DNA of 64,000 nt from Candidatus Enterococcus ferrettii (GTDB taxonomy: Bacteria; Bacillota; Bacilli; Lactobacillales; Enterococcaceae): positions 4,087 to 68,086 of the forward strand of contig NZ_JAFREL010000036.1 in NCBI RefSeq assembly GCF_017377655.1. Reading direction: 5' to 3'. This document shows positions 35,867 to 44,946 of the stretch, in pieces. The stretch's first letter is position 1, and the number at the start of each line of letters is the position of its first letter. Made by a program: the position numbers and the translations under genes. A model generated the notes under the pieces. That model did no database searches, was not told the origin of the DNA, and saw nothing but the letters and a program-made list of their open reading frames with translations.

Positions 35867-36859
35867 ATGAAACGATTAATTAATGATGGATACGATGTAG
35901 TAGAGGAAATGTTAGAAGGATACGAAGCAGCGAATAACAAATATGTTTCGATTGATCTGGAAAATAGAGTAGTTGTCAGTAAAGTCATGAGTGAAGAACC
36001 ACGGGTGCGGATTATTGTTGGTGGCGGGTCTGGCCATGAACCAATGTTTTTGGGTTATGTTGGGAAAGACTTTGCGGATGCAGCAGTAGTGGGTAATGTA
36101 AATACCTCGCCAGCACCTGATGCTTGTTATGAAGCTGTCAAAGCTGTAGACAGCGGCAAAGGTTGTTTATATTTGTACGGGAATTATGCCGGAGATGTCA
36201 TGAACTTCGATATGGGAGCTGAAATGGCATTGGAAGAAAATGGTATCCGGGTAGAAACGGTAACTATCACGGACGATGTTTTCTCAGCTAAAGAGAAAAA
36301 GGATCGTCGAGGAGTTGCGGGAGACCTGCCTGTATTCAAGGTTGCAGGTAGTGCGGCCGCCAAAGGATACGATTTAGATCAAGTAAAAACCGTTACCGAA
36401 AAAGCCAACGACAACACGTATTCATTAGGAGTAGCGTTATCATCTTCAACATTGCCAGTAACCGGCGAACCAATTTTTCAAATGGATGAAGGGGATATGG
36501 AGATTGGCATGGGAATTCACGGTGAACCAGGAATTGAACGACGAAAAATCGAAAAAGCTGATAAAATCATTGATGAATTGATGCATTACATTTTAGAAGA
36601 CGCCAAAATTACCGAGGGTGACGAAGTTTACGTATTGATTAATGGGCTAGGTGCACTACCTGTAATGGATCAATATATCTGCTACCGTCGTGTCAATCAG
36701 ATTTTGAAGGAAAAAGGTATTAGAATTAACCGTACAGATGTCGGCAACTACGCTACTTCAATGGATATGGCAGGTATGTCAGTTACTTTGGTGAAATTAG
36801 ATGATGAAATCAAAGAGTTACTCGATGCACCGTGTGATACACCATACTATAAGCTGTAA
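35867..36859 (+). CDS. dhaK: Dihydroxyacetone kinase subunit DhaK
   Basis: A 330-residue DhaK. It has IVGGGSGHEPMFLGYVG (residues 50-66), YLYGNYAGDVMNF, and the substrate-binding histidine in GMGIHGEPG (His218, the residue that covalently holds dihydroxyacetone in the family). DhaK binds the ketone and receives phosphate from DhaL-ADP. In this operon, with transaldolase and TPI-like genes, the physiological substrate may be dihydroxyacetone or a related ketose. AGGGGAGAG precedes the start. Confidence 0.93.
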   Translation: MKRLINDGYDVVEEMLEGYEAANNKYVSIDLENRVVVSKVMSEEPRVRIIVGGGSGHEPMFLGYVGKDFADAAVVGNVNTSPAPDACYEAVKAVDSGKGCLYLYGNYAGDVMNFDMGAEMALEENGIRVETVTITDDVFSAKEKKDRRGVAGDLPVFKVAGSAAAKGYDLDQVKTVTEKANDNTYSLGVALSSSTLPVTGEPIFQMDEGDMEIGMGIHGEPGIERRKIEKADKIIDELMHYILEDAKITEGDEVYVLINGLGALPVMDQYICYRRVNQILKEKGIRINRTDVGNYATSMDMAGMSVTLVKLDDEIKELLDAPCDTPYYKL

Positions 36860-36873
36860 GAAAGAGGTGCCTA

Positions 36874-37521
36874 ATGAGTGAGATGACATTTGACAAACAA
36901 TTTTTTGGCCGCAGTTTGGCGTCTATGGCTGAGCTGACGGAAAAGAATCGTGATTACTGGACCAAACTGGATTCTGATATTGGCGATGGCGATCACGGTA
37001 TTAACATGAGTATCGGTTTTCGAGCAGTTTCGGCTAAACTGGAAGAAAATTTGGAAAATGCGGAAGACATTACAAGTCTGCTGAAAAAATCTGGTATGCT
37101 GCTGCTAAGCAAAGTAGGTGGAGCTTCGGGTCCGCTATATGGCAGTTTTTTCATAAAAATGGGAAAAGATATTACGGGACAAACTGAAATTACTTTTTCA
37201 GATTTTGTCGGGATGATTAAAAATGGAGTAGAAGCCATTCAATTTCGCGGTAAAGCAGAGCTGGGAGATAAAACGATGTTGGATGCATTACTGCCAGGTC
37301 TCGAGTATCTGGAGGCACATCAAACAGATTCGAACCCGGTCGTTGTATTGGAAGAAGCGGTAGCGATTATGAGGCAAGGTGCAGAGTCCACCATCCCGTT
37401 AATCGCTAAAAAAGGCCGAGCTATGCGTTTGGGGGAACGGGCCATTGGACACAAAGATCCCGGTTCAGAATCTTCATGGATGCTGATCAATGTCTTTTTA
37501 GAAGAAATGAAAACAGTCTGA
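36874..37521 (+). CDS. dhaL: Dihydroxyacetone kinase subunit DhaL
   Basis: A 215-residue nucleotide-binding subunit. It has the metal-binding aspartates in KLDSDIGDGDHGINM (around residues 30-44), SKVGGASGPLYGSFF, and GDKTMLDALLP, followed by the C-terminal ARKGRA-like AKKGRAMRLGERAIGHKDPG. It holds ADP that is rephosphorylated by DhaM. AGAGGTG precedes the ATG at 36874. It lies 14 bases after dhaK and 1 base before the transketolase gene. Confidence 0.92.
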   Translation: MSEMTFDKQFFGRSLASMAELTEKNRDYWTKLDSDIGDGDHGINMSIGFRAVSAKLEENLENAEDITSLLKKSGMLLLSKVGGASGPLYGSFFIKMGKDITGQTEITFSDFVGMIKNGVEAIQFRGKAELGDKTMLDALLPGLEYLEAHQTDSNPVVVLEEAVAIMRQGAESTIPLIAKKGRAMRLGERAIGHKDPGSESSWMLINVFLEEMKTV

Positions 37522-37522
37522 A

Positions 37523-38350
37523 ATGGAAGCGAGAATGATGATGAATTTGAAACTAAAAGCAGCAGAACTGCGGCATGACATTATCCAATCACTGGCAGCT
37601 GCTAAATCTGGACATCCTGGTGGTTCCCTGTCAACGATTGATATTCTAACGGTTCTGTACTATCAAGAGATGGAAATTACGCCTGAAAATTTTGCGGAAA
37701 AGGACCGAGATCACTTCATTCTCTCCAAGGGGCATGCGGCTCCGGCTCTGTATGCGGTGTTGGCTGATAAAGGTTTTTTCCAAAAAGAGGAGTTGCTTAA
37801 GCTTCGAAAATTTGGCAGCCTGCTCCAAGGTCATCCTGATCGGATTAAAACACCGGGAGTGGATTCTTCCAGCGGCTCCCTTGGTCAAGGGTTATCAATT
37901 GCCAATGGTTTGGCTTTGGCGAAACGTTTGGACGGCAGTCAAAAAGGGGTCTACGTATTGCTAGGTGATGGCGAATTACAGGAGGGTCAAATTTGGGAAG
38001 CCGCAATGACGGCAGCCCATTATCAATTGGATCATCTTATTGCTTTTGTTGATAATAACGGTCTGCAAATTGATGGTACCAATCAAGAAGTCATGGCTGT
38101 AGAGAATATAGGTGAAAAGTTCGCTGCCTTTAATTGGTTCGTCCTGAAGGCAGATGGACATGACGTTGATTCGCTAACCCAAGCAATTCAGCAAGCTAAA
38201 GCCTATAAGCAGGGACCATCTGTTATTATTTGCAATACAATTAAAGGCAAAGGTGTCAGTTTTATGGAAAATCAAGTTGGTTGGCACGGCAAGGCTCCTT
38301 CAACAGACGAAGCTCAGCGAGCATTAGCTGAATTAAAGGAGGCTTACTAA
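37523..38350 (+). CDS. Transketolase, N-terminal (TPP-binding) subunit
   Basis: A 275-residue TPP-binding half of a split transketolase: KSGHPGGSLSTIDIL (residues 28-42), LSKGHAAPALY, LGQGLSIANG, and the TPP motif LGDGELQEGQIWEA...VDNNGLQIDG. In split transketolases the second subunit is encoded separately, as here. It interconverts pentose, hexose, tetrose and triose phosphates in the cytoplasm. Several in-frame ATGs (37523, 37535, 37538, 37541) are possible starts and none has a strong ribosome-binding site, so coupling to dhaL is likely. Confidence 0.92.
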   Translation: MEARMMMNLKLKAAELRHDIIQSLAAAKSGHPGGSLSTIDILTVLYYQEMEITPENFAEKDRDHFILSKGHAAPALYAVLADKGFFQKEELLKLRKFGSLLQGHPDRIKTPGVDSSSGSLGQGLSIANGLALAKRLDGSQKGVYVLLGDGELQEGQIWEAAMTAAHYQLDHLIAFVDNNGLQIDGTNQEVMAVENIGEKFAAFNWFVLKADGHDVDSLTQAIQQAKAYKQGPSVIICNTIKGKGVSFMENQVGWHGKAPSTDEAQRALAELKEAY

Positions 38351-38351
38351 A

Positions 38352-39275
38352 ATGAAGAAAGCCACAAGACAGGCTTACGGAGAAACCTTAGTCAAGCTCA
38401 AAAATCATCCTGATTTGGTGGTGTTAGACGCCGACTTGTCTGGAGCTACTAAAACGGACATTTTTGCTAAAGCTGTTCCTGATAAATTCTTTAATTTAGG
38501 AATCGCAGAAGCTGATTTAATCGGAACTGCAGCAGGCTTGGCTTTAGGTGGCAAAAGACCTTTCGCCAGCAGCTTCGCCATTTTTGCAGCGGGTAGGGCC
38601 TACGAACAAATTAGAAATGCGGTCGCCTATCAAAAGTTAAATGTGGTTATTGCTGCTACCCATGCTGGAATTACTGTTGGTGAAGATGGCGGGTCTCATC
38701 AAGCAATTGAAGATTTAGCATTAATGCGAGTGATTCCTGGGATGACGATTTTAAACCCTGCGGATGATTTGGAAACAGAAGCAGCGATTGATGCTATTTT
38801 GGCTCAAAATGGACCGGTTTATTTACGATTGGGTCGGCTGGCCGTACAAAGAGTTCACAAGACCAAACCTGTTTTCGATATTGGGAAAGGGGAAACCTTG
38901 ACGGAGGGGGCAGACGGAACGATTATAGCAACCGGACTGATGGTACAAGAAGTTCTAGAAGCTGCAAAAATTTTAGCAAAACAAAGGATTAAAGTACGAG
39001 TACTAAACTTCTCAACTATCAAACCTTTAGACGAAGCATTAGTTTTGCAAGCTGCTAGGGAAACACCATGGATTATTACAGCAGAAGAGCACAGTATTAT
39101 TGGCGGGTTAGGTAGTGCAGTGGCAGAATTTCTGGCTGAGCACCATCCAGCCAATGTCGTAAAAATTGGAGTGAAAGACTGTTTTGGTCAATCCGGGGAT
39201 CCCAAGTTGCTAAAAGAGCATTATGGCTTAACTGCAGAAAACTTGGTAAATAGAGTGGTTCAATTAAATAAATAA
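38352..39275 (+). CDS. Transketolase, C-terminal (pyrimidine-binding) subunit
   Basis: A 307-residue partner of the preceding subunit. It contains VLDADLSGATKTD (near 24-36), NLGIAEADLIGTAAGLA with the catalytic Glu, FAIFAAGRAYEQIRN, and the C-terminal transketolase domain. The gene starts 1 base after the N-subunit stop. It is the last gene of the ten-gene operon and is followed by a terminator. Confidence 0.93.
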   Translation: MKKATRQAYGETLVKLKNHPDLVVLDADLSGATKTDIFAKAVPDKFFNLGIAEADLIGTAAGLALGGKRPFASSFAIFAAGRAYEQIRNAVAYQKLNVVIAATHAGITVGEDGGSHQAIEDLALMRVIPGMTILNPADDLETEAAIDAILAQNGPVYLRLGRLAVQRVHKTKPVFDIGKGETLTEGADGTIIATGLMVQEVLEAAKILAKQRIKVRVLNFSTIKPLDEALVLQAARETPWIITAEEHSIIGGLGSAVAEFLAEHHPANVVKIGVKDCFGQSGDPKLLKEHYGLTAENLVNRVVQLNK

Positions 39276-39279
39276 GAAT

Positions 39280-39312
39280 AAGCGGGCCATTCGAGAAAAT
39301 GGTTCGCTTGTT
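39280..39312 (+). terminator. Terminator of the sugar-phosphate operon
   Basis: A 12-bp stem (AAGCGGGCCATT/AATGGTTCGCTT, one G-T pair) with a 6-base loop, then TGTTT. Confidence 0.75.
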
Positions 39313-39388
39313 TCTGTTGGCTATTTTTCCACACTTTCCCAAAACTCTCAACAGGTGGTATACTAAAAGAAAAAAAGAAGGTCTTATT

Positions 39389-39811
39389 ATGGCATTTTTT
39401 AAAGAAATTGGTGAAGCAGTTGGAGCCGTGCGCGGTGGGATAATCAGTGGCGTAACGAATATTGCAGCGGAACTAACGGATAGTGATGATCTAAGAGAAA
39501 TTAGTAAAGACGTTTTTGAGCGGAACAAAGCAGTAGGTAAAGTAGTCGGTCAAACATTAGATGGGGTGGCTAATACTGCAGTAGGTACGATTGGTAAACA
39601 AAGAATTCGTCGAGATGATGGACTGGAAGATTTAGGTGAAGTGGTTGAACAAACCAAGGACGGTGTAGTCAGAACGATCAACTTTACTACACAACAGGTT
39701 GGAGAAGTATTAGATGGCGTAAAAATCAACGATAGTAAAAAGGTTGTTTCTAGTGCTAAAAAACTGGCTAAAGAATCGGTAGTCGGTTTGTTAACATTCA
39801 AGAAGTTTTAA
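39389..39811 (+). CDS. Hypothetical protein
   Basis: A 140-residue protein, not recognised. It starts with an amphipathic, glycine-rich stretch (FKEIGEAVGAVRGGIISGV) and continues with charged, Val-rich segments that look like amphipathic helices with short repeats (GKVVGQTLDGV, LGEVVEQTKDGV, VGEVLDGVKI). No signal peptide or clear membrane helix. GAAGG lies before the ATG at 39389; the longer frame to 39299 runs into the preceding terminator. TATACT at about 39360 is a likely -10. Function unknown. Confidence 0.65.
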   Translation: MAFFKEIGEAVGAVRGGIISGVTNIAAELTDSDDLREISKDVFERNKAVGKVVGQTLDGVANTAVGTIGKQRIRRDDGLEDLGEVVEQTKDGVVRTINFTTQQVGEVLDGVKINDSKKVVSSAKKLAKESVVGLLTFKKF

Positions 39812-39918
39812 AGGAGGCTGATTTCAGTCTCTTTTTTTTCCTCTCCTGTAAGCATATCAGTTAAGCAACATTGAAAATCATGCTACCATGAAGAAAAATG
39901 AGACTAGAGGAAAAAACG

Positions 39919-40965
39919 ATGAAAAAAGGATTGGCACTATTAACGTTGAGTTTTTTGCTGGTGATTTTAGGCAGTTGCAGTGATCCGGATTCACTTGAAC
40001 TAAAAAATGGCACGAGCATTTCGCCCGCAGTTTACACCGATTCCCAGCAAAAACAACAAATAAAAAAATATCCTAAACTATACCAAGCAGTTTATGAAAG
40101 CGAGAATCTTGATCAGCCCCGTACGTACATCATTCCTGGCTTAGATCAGACTAAAACTTTAGATATCAATCAACAGGTATCTACCAGTACGGATATGGAT
40201 CCTCAAGGTGTGGCAGTGGCGGATCGGTACGTCTTTATCAGCGCTTACAGCCATGATCATCATCATTTTTCGGTAATCTACGTGATGGATCGACAAACGG
40301 GTGGTTACATCAAAACTTTAGTTTTACCAGGGATGCCTCATGCAGGTGGAATTACTTATGATCCAAAAAGCGAAAATCTATGGGTAACCTCACAGGTTGA
40401 ATTAGACCATTCGCAAATTTCAGCAATATCTCTTGAGCAGATTGAGAGCTATGATTTTGATGTGAGTCACCGTCCGGTTAAGTACGACCAGAATATTCAG
40501 TTTGAAGACTTTTCCGTTACTTCCTATATCACTTATTCTGACCAGAAACTTTATGTAGGAACTTTTAAGCTGAATCGCGAAGGTGAGGTTTCTATTTATC
40601 CATTGGACGAGAAGGGGAAGCTTAAGTCTAAGCGCAGAGTTGTCGACGATAATCGGGATTATTACACGATGCCTAGTGAGGCTCAAGGAATTACCTTTTA
40701 TCAGAATGACTTTTTGATCTCAACATCCTTTGGTTCTAGTGATTCAGAAATCTTGCGGTACCGCAATTCAAAGCATTTAACTCAGGATCTGACCGATGAT
40801 GAGTATAGAGGGGAAATTAGAATGCCTCCTTACTTGGAACAAATCACTGCTAACGATGATCAACTATATATTCTTTTTGAATCAGCCTCAACCTATTACG
40901 ATTACACCTCGGTGCCCCGGGTGGATCGGGTATTGGTAGCGGACATAAAAACATTATTGAAGTAG
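39919..40965 (+). CDS. Secreted lipoprotein, probable beta-propeller
   Basis: A 348-residue lipoprotein. The signal peptide ends in the lipobox ILGSC (Cys around residue 23). The mature part has repeating beta-strand blocks (DPQGVAVADRYVFISAYS; HAGGITYDPKSENLWVTS; EAQGITFYQNDFLISTS) typical of YncE/SMP30-like propellers. It is anchored on the outer membrane face. The ligand or activity is unknown. AGAGG 8 bases before the ATG at 39919 decides the start. It is monocistronic with its own terminator. Confidence 0.78.
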   Translation: MKKGLALLTLSFLLVILGSCSDPDSLELKNGTSISPAVYTDSQQKQQIKKYPKLYQAVYESENLDQPRTYIIPGLDQTKTLDINQQVSTSTDMDPQGVAVADRYVFISAYSHDHHHFSVIYVMDRQTGGYIKTLVLPGMPHAGGITYDPKSENLWVTSQVELDHSQISAISLEQIESYDFDVSHRPVKYDQNIQFEDFSVTSYITYSDQKLYVGTFKLNREGEVSIYPLDEKGKLKSKRRVVDDNRDYYTMPSEAQGITFYQNDFLISTSFGSSDSEILRYRNSKHLTQDLTDDEYRGEIRMPPYLEQITANDDQLYILFESASTYYDYTSVPRVDRVLVADIKTLLK

Positions 40966-40990
40966 CTCTGCAGTTCAGCAGAGCTTTTTT
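40964..40990 (+). terminator. Terminator of the lipoprotein gene
   Basis: A perfect 8-bp stem AGCTCTGC/GCAGAGCT with a 6-base loop and six T. It overlaps the stop codon. Confidence 0.9.
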
Positions 40991-40998
40991 ATTGCAAA

Positions 40999-41028
40999 TT
41001 GACATACAGACTGTATGTATGCTAAAGT
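40999..41028 (+). promoter_or_regulatory. Promoter with a TetR-type operator
   Basis: TTGACA (40999-41004) and TAAAGT (41023-41028) surround a perfect dyad, ACATACAG-A-CTGTATGT (41002-41018). The dyad overlaps the -35 box, so a bound repressor would block polymerase. The TetR gene is second in the operon, which suggests autoregulation. Confidence 0.75.
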
Positions 41029-41052
41029 CAAAGAAAAAATGGAGTGAGCAGG

Positions 41053-41781
41053 ATGAAGCACAAGGATCACTATAATGATGACTATGTTGGTGAACTGGCA
41101 GGAAAAATAGCGGAGGTTTCCCCAGATTTTGATGCGGCGAATTTTACCAAAGAAATACAGGAACAACTGGAAAACAAAGAACTTTTTGCTCGTTTTGATT
41201 TCATTGTAGATGCGATGGATAAATATATGAGTCCTGATTATTTCGAAAATATTCAGATCTTTTATCAGCTGCTGGGCCCGGAATTGGAAAAATCAGAAGG
41301 TATGTTTAGCTTTGGCTGGTGGTTGTGGCCGATTGGTCGTTATGTCGAACGCAACGGTAATCAAGATTGGCAGGTATCATTGGCTTTTTTAAAGGAGCTA
41401 ACCAAACGTTTTACCGGAGAGTATGCAGTTCGTCCTTTACTGAAGGAGCATCCTAAGGAAGTCATGGACGAATTGATCCAGTGGACTTTAGATGATAATG
41501 TACATGTCAGAAGACTAGCTTGCGAAGGGGTTCGTTTACGTTTGCCATGGTCAGAAAAACTATCGATGGCGCTGGACGAACACGAACGTTACTGCGAAAT
41601 TTTGACTAATTTAAAGGATGATCCTGAAAAATTTGTGCAAAAAAGTGTTGGCAATAACCTAAATGATCTTTATAAAGACGCTCCCGACAAAGCAGATGCA
41701 TTGATTGCCCAATGGCGGCAATCTCCTAGCACCAAAGCCCAAGATTGGATTATCAAGCATGGAACTAGAAATCAAAAATAG
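41053..41781 (+). CDS. DNA alkylation repair (AlkC-like, HEAT-repeat) protein
   Basis: A 242-residue all-helical protein. The C-terminal half matches AlkC-type DNA glycosylases: YAVRPLLKEHP, the HEAT-like VHVRRLACEGVRLRLPW, LKDDPEKFVQKSVGNNLNDLYKD, and the ending AQDWIIKHGTRN. These proteins excise 3-methyladenine and related lesions. GGAG precedes the ATG at 41053 (a GTG 9 bases upstream overlaps it). It is co-transcribed with a TetR regulator behind an operator that overlaps the promoter, so expression is presumably induced by a small molecule or stress. Confidence 0.75.
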   Translation: MKHKDHYNDDYVGELAGKIAEVSPDFDAANFTKEIQEQLENKELFARFDFIVDAMDKYMSPDYFENIQIFYQLLGPELEKSEGMFSFGWWLWPIGRYVERNGNQDWQVSLAFLKELTKRFTGEYAVRPLLKEHPKEVMDELIQWTLDDNVHVRRLACEGVRLRLPWSEKLSMALDEHERYCEILTNLKDDPEKFVQKSVGNNLNDLYKDAPDKADALIAQWRQSPSTKAQDWIIKHGTRNQK

Positions 41782-41793
41782 AAAGGAAATTCT

Positions 41794-42378
41794 ATGAGAA
41801 AAGAAGAGGCAGCTCGCAAAACAACAGCCTTGCTGACGCAAATCGCGCGTAGGCATTTTACTCAATATGGGTATCATAGTGTTTCATTGGAGAAAATCGC
41901 TGAAGAAGGTCAAGTAACTCGTGGTGCAGTTTATCATCATTTCAAAAATAAGCAGGGACTTTTTCTGGCTGTATTGGATCACGTACAGCAGGATGTCGCT
42001 GCACAAATCGAAAAAAATGCACGAACCAGTGACGACCCTTGGCAGCAACTAATTCTCGGGTGTATGGGTTTTATTAAAGGAGCCAATGCGCTGGAATGTC
42101 GACGAATTTTATTGGTGGATGCTCCTGCAGTGGTTGGCTGGGATGCCTGGCGCAAAGCGGATCAAGAAAACTCAATGAATTCTTTGCAACAGCACTTGAT
42201 GGATCTAAAGGCACAGAATTATTTAACCGATGAAGTAAATCCAGTATGGATCACCCATGCCCTTTCAGGGGCACTTAATGAGTTGGCCTTGAATTATCCA
42301 GCCGCAGTTAATGATGAAAGTGATCAAATGATTGTCCAAACAGTTACTCGATTAGTTGCAGGTTTTAAAAAGATGTAA
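41794..42378 (+). CDS. TetR-family transcriptional regulator
   Basis: A 194-residue repressor with an N-terminal helix-turn-helix (HSVSLEKIAEEGQVTRGAVYHHFKNKQGLF, about residues 28-57) and a helical ligand-binding domain. It follows the AlkC-like gene by 12 bases. The perfect 17-base dyad at the operon promoter is the obvious target. The ligand is unknown. After the stop a hairpin (AATGCC..TGAGCA/TGCTCA..GGCATT) without a T-tract may end the transcript. Confidence 0.9.
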   Translation: MRKEEAARKTTALLTQIARRHFTQYGYHSVSLEKIAEEGQVTRGAVYHHFKNKQGLFLAVLDHVQQDVAAQIEKNARTSDDPWQQLILGCMGFIKGANALECRRILLVDAPAVVGWDAWRKADQENSMNSLQQHLMDLKAQNYLTDEVNPVWITHALSGALNELALNYPAAVNDESDQMIVQTVTRLVAGFKKM

Positions 42379-42694
42379 GAAAGTAAGTTCAGATTATTCC
42401 TGATAAATGCCCCTGAGCAAGTAGGTGAAAATAACTGCTCAGAGGCATTCATAATGCATACTTTTTCTAAATCCCTCAAGCTAAAATGATAGATGCTACA
42501 GCCTCAGTGACCAGAAAGTTCATGGACACTTCAAATCGAATAGAGCTTTTTAGGAATATCGGCAGTTACTTCATCAATAATTGTCTTGACGAGATCCTCC
42601 TTTTGCAATAAAGGTTAAGCTATCCTAACTACAGCATAATAAGTTTTTTATAGAACCTCATCTTTTTAAGTAAAAGAGACGTCAGCTATAGTAG
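42379..42694. other. Intergenic stretch without an intact gene
   Basis: It contains the imperfect hairpin at about 42405-42450. On the - strand a short coding-looking scrap (about 42540-42620, including EDLVKTIIDEV) begins and ends at stops without a ribosome-binding site. Probably a gene remnant. Confidence 0.4.
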
Positions 42695-43486
42695 TCATTC
42701 CTTCACAATTTCCGACTCGCCATCCAGCTTTAAGAAAAGATAAACGAGCAACAAAATCGTTAGGGCATTCAACACGGGGCCTAGCCAAAAGGTATTATTC
42801 CAAGGTGAATTCCAAAGAAAATGTAAAATGATTGGAGCTAACAGCCACAGGTATGCACGTTGTCCTTTTACATGCTTGATTAAATAGAATAAACCTAATG
42901 TAAAAATGCCCGTATAAACCCAATGAGAACTGACTGATCCAGAGACACGATTCAATGCTTCAGGAATTACTTCGCGCAGGGATTTTTCGGCGGCGTCCGA
43001 AATATAAGCAATATCTTCAATCAGCTGAAAACCTAATCCTACTCCCATTCCAGTAAGCAAGGCTCCTTGCGGCTTTTCGATTTTCAATAAATAAAGAAAA
43101 CAAAGGGCAAATAAACCCTTGGAAAATTCTTCGACAAACGGTGCAGAAAGTGCATCTGACCACTGCTTCAATAGTGCTGAATGACCAAATAGTGCAGTCA
43201 AACCAGAGCCGACTGCCTCATTACCAAAAGTGGCGATCCAGCCGCTGGAAAATCCGCCAAAGAGAATAATAAAGGGAAACAAAATCATGGGTATCTCCCA
43301 GCGCTTCGCTGCCATATGTAACAAATACAAGAGCGGTAGAACGTAAATAAGCAGCAGTAAAATGGCAGAAAAAACTTGCTGATAGTCATGGGTGGACAAA
43401 CCCAAATCAGCCATATTGCCAAATTCATAGTCCAGACCCAAAAAAGCAATTACCAGTAAGAAAAACAGAACCAATGCTTTCTTCAT
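42695..43486 (-). CDS. PrsW-family intramembrane metalloprotease
   Basis: A 263-residue protein with about eight membrane helices. The family motifs are present: FVEEFSKG (EExxK, around residue 118-122), GFQLIEDIAYI (around 152), SSHWVYTGIFTLG with a conserved His, and HFLWNSPWN with a second His. PrsW-like proteases cleave membrane proteins such as anti-sigma factors. No anti-sigma gene is adjacent, so the target is unknown. AAGGAAGG lies upstream of the ATG at a somewhat long distance. Confidence 0.83.
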   Translation of the reverse strand: MKKALVLFFLLVIAFLGLDYEFGNMADLGLSTHDYQQVFSAILLLLIYVLPLLYLLHMAAKRWEIPMILFPFIILFGGFSSGWIATFGNEAVGSGLTALFGHSALLKQWSDALSAPFVEEFSKGLFALCFLYLLKIEKPQGALLTGMGVGLGFQLIEDIAYISDAAEKSLREVIPEALNRVSGSVSSHWVYTGIFTLGLFYLIKHVKGQRAYLWLLAPIILHFLWNSPWNNTFWLGPVLNALTILLLVYLFLKLDGESEIVKE

Positions 43487-43924
43487 AATAGTGACTCTAA
43501 CCTTCCTTCTTCTTCAAAATTGTAGCATGACTGAAGCTAAATAGTGGATTGAGAAGGCTTGAACTGTGGCTCTTTTTTTAACTTTCTCAAATCAACTAAA
43601 CTTCTCTGAAAAAGATTGTTCAATTCAAATTTGATGAGTAGTTGTGGAAGGGAAATTACTGTGTGTTGAGGGAGTAAGCAACTATAACGGTAGCTGAAGA
43701 GTCTCGTTATTTTTTTGTTCTGAAATAGAGAACTCATCTGGTTAAACGTTGTTTAAAAACGAATAAACCAAGGACTATTTTATATGATAAAAATAGAATG
43801 ACTTTTACAAAAATCAGTAGAGAAACAAAGTATTTTTGAAACGATGTTCTAAGATGGACCCAACAGCATTTTTTGATACAAAGATAATGATACTATTTAA
43901 ACAAAGTTAGGAGGAATTTAACAT
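43487..43924. other. Intergenic region before the SDR gene
   Basis: No convincing gene on either strand; a 66-codon - strand frame (43537-43737) has no ribosome-binding site or recognisable product. It must hold the divergent promoters of the PrsW-like and SDR genes. AT-rich TTGATA/TACTAT-like elements lie at about 43874-43898. Confidence 0.45.
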
Positions 43925-44878
43925 ATGAAAATTGTTGTTATAGGTGGAGCTGGACATATCGGTACGTACCTCACACCCAGATTAGCCAAAGCAGGACATG
44001 AAGTTATATCTATCAGTCGTGGTATCAATAAGCCATATATTGAAGACCCCGCATGGGAGAAAGTGAAACAAGTGAAATTAGATAGAAGTAAGACTGAGGA
44101 TTTCTCTCAAAAAATTGCAAATTTGAATGCTGATGTGGTTGTTGATTTAATAAACTTTACGCTGAAAGATGTAAAAAGCATGGTTGAAGCATTAAGAGAA
44201 ACAAACCTTTCCCACTACTTATATTGTTCGTCTATTTGGGCACATGGTAGAGCTGAGCTTGTTCCAGCGGATCCCAACGGTGTGAAACATCCATTAGATG
44301 AATATGGTTGCCAAAAATACAAAAGCGAACAGTATTTGAAAAAAGAGTTTCGCACCACAGGCTTCCCTGCCACTGTAATTATGCCAGGACAAATTTCAGG
44401 ACCAGGCTGGACTTTTATCAATCCGCTAGGAAATGAAGATAGTAAGGTGTTTCAAACAATTGCTGAAGGTGGGAAAATCTATCTTCCAAATTTCGGAATG
44501 GAAACATTGCATCATGTACATGCATCAGACGTGGCACAGATGTTTGTAGATGCAGTTAATCATAGGAACCAGGCAGTGGGTGAGAGTTTTCACGCCGTAG
44601 CAGAAGAATCACTGACTTTATACGGATATGCAACCTTGATGTACCAGTTCTTTAATCGTGATCCCAAAATCGAATTTTTGTCCTGGGAAAAATGGTGTGA
44701 GTATATAGATGATGAGTATCATATTGATAAAACATATTACCATATTGCACGCAGCGGTCACTATAGCATTAAAAATGCTAAGAACCTGATTGGCTATTCG
44801 CCAAAATATAAAACAAGTGATGTGGTGGAGGACAGTTTAAAGAGTTACATTGAAAGAGGGATCATTTCAGTTCCCTAA
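43925..44878 (+). CDS. NAD-dependent epimerase/dehydratase (extended SDR)
   Basis: A 317-residue extended short-chain dehydrogenase. It has the nucleotide-binding GGAGHIG (residues 7-13), CSSIWAHG at the catalytic Ser position, and the Tyr-x3-Lys motif as YGCQK (near residue 121-125). The C-terminal part is a substrate domain. Such enzymes act on nucleotide sugars or related polyols, and the substrate is not evident. AGGAGG is 9 bases before the ATG. It is monocistronic, with its own terminator. Confidence 0.8.
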   Translation: MKIVVIGGAGHIGTYLTPRLAKAGHEVISISRGINKPYIEDPAWEKVKQVKLDRSKTEDFSQKIANLNADVVVDLINFTLKDVKSMVEALRETNLSHYLYCSSIWAHGRAELVPADPNGVKHPLDEYGCQKYKSEQYLKKEFRTTGFPATVIMPGQISGPGWTFINPLGNEDSKVFQTIAEGGKIYLPNFGMETLHHVHASDVAQMFVDAVNHRNQAVGESFHAVAEESLTLYGYATLMYQFFNRDPKIEFLSWEKWCEYIDDEYHIDKTYYHIARSGHYSIKNAKNLIGYSPKYKTSDVVEDSLKSYIERGIISVP

Positions 44879-44901
44879 TAAAGTATTGGAAGAAATGATT
44901 T

Positions 44902-44935
44902 AAGACGTAATGACAACCGATCATTACGTCTTTTT
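44902..44935 (+). terminator. Terminator of the SDR gene
   Basis: A perfect stem (AGACGTAATGA/TCATTACGTCT) with a 7-base loop, then five T. Confidence 0.88.
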
Positions 44936-44946
44936 GAGGTAAACTT

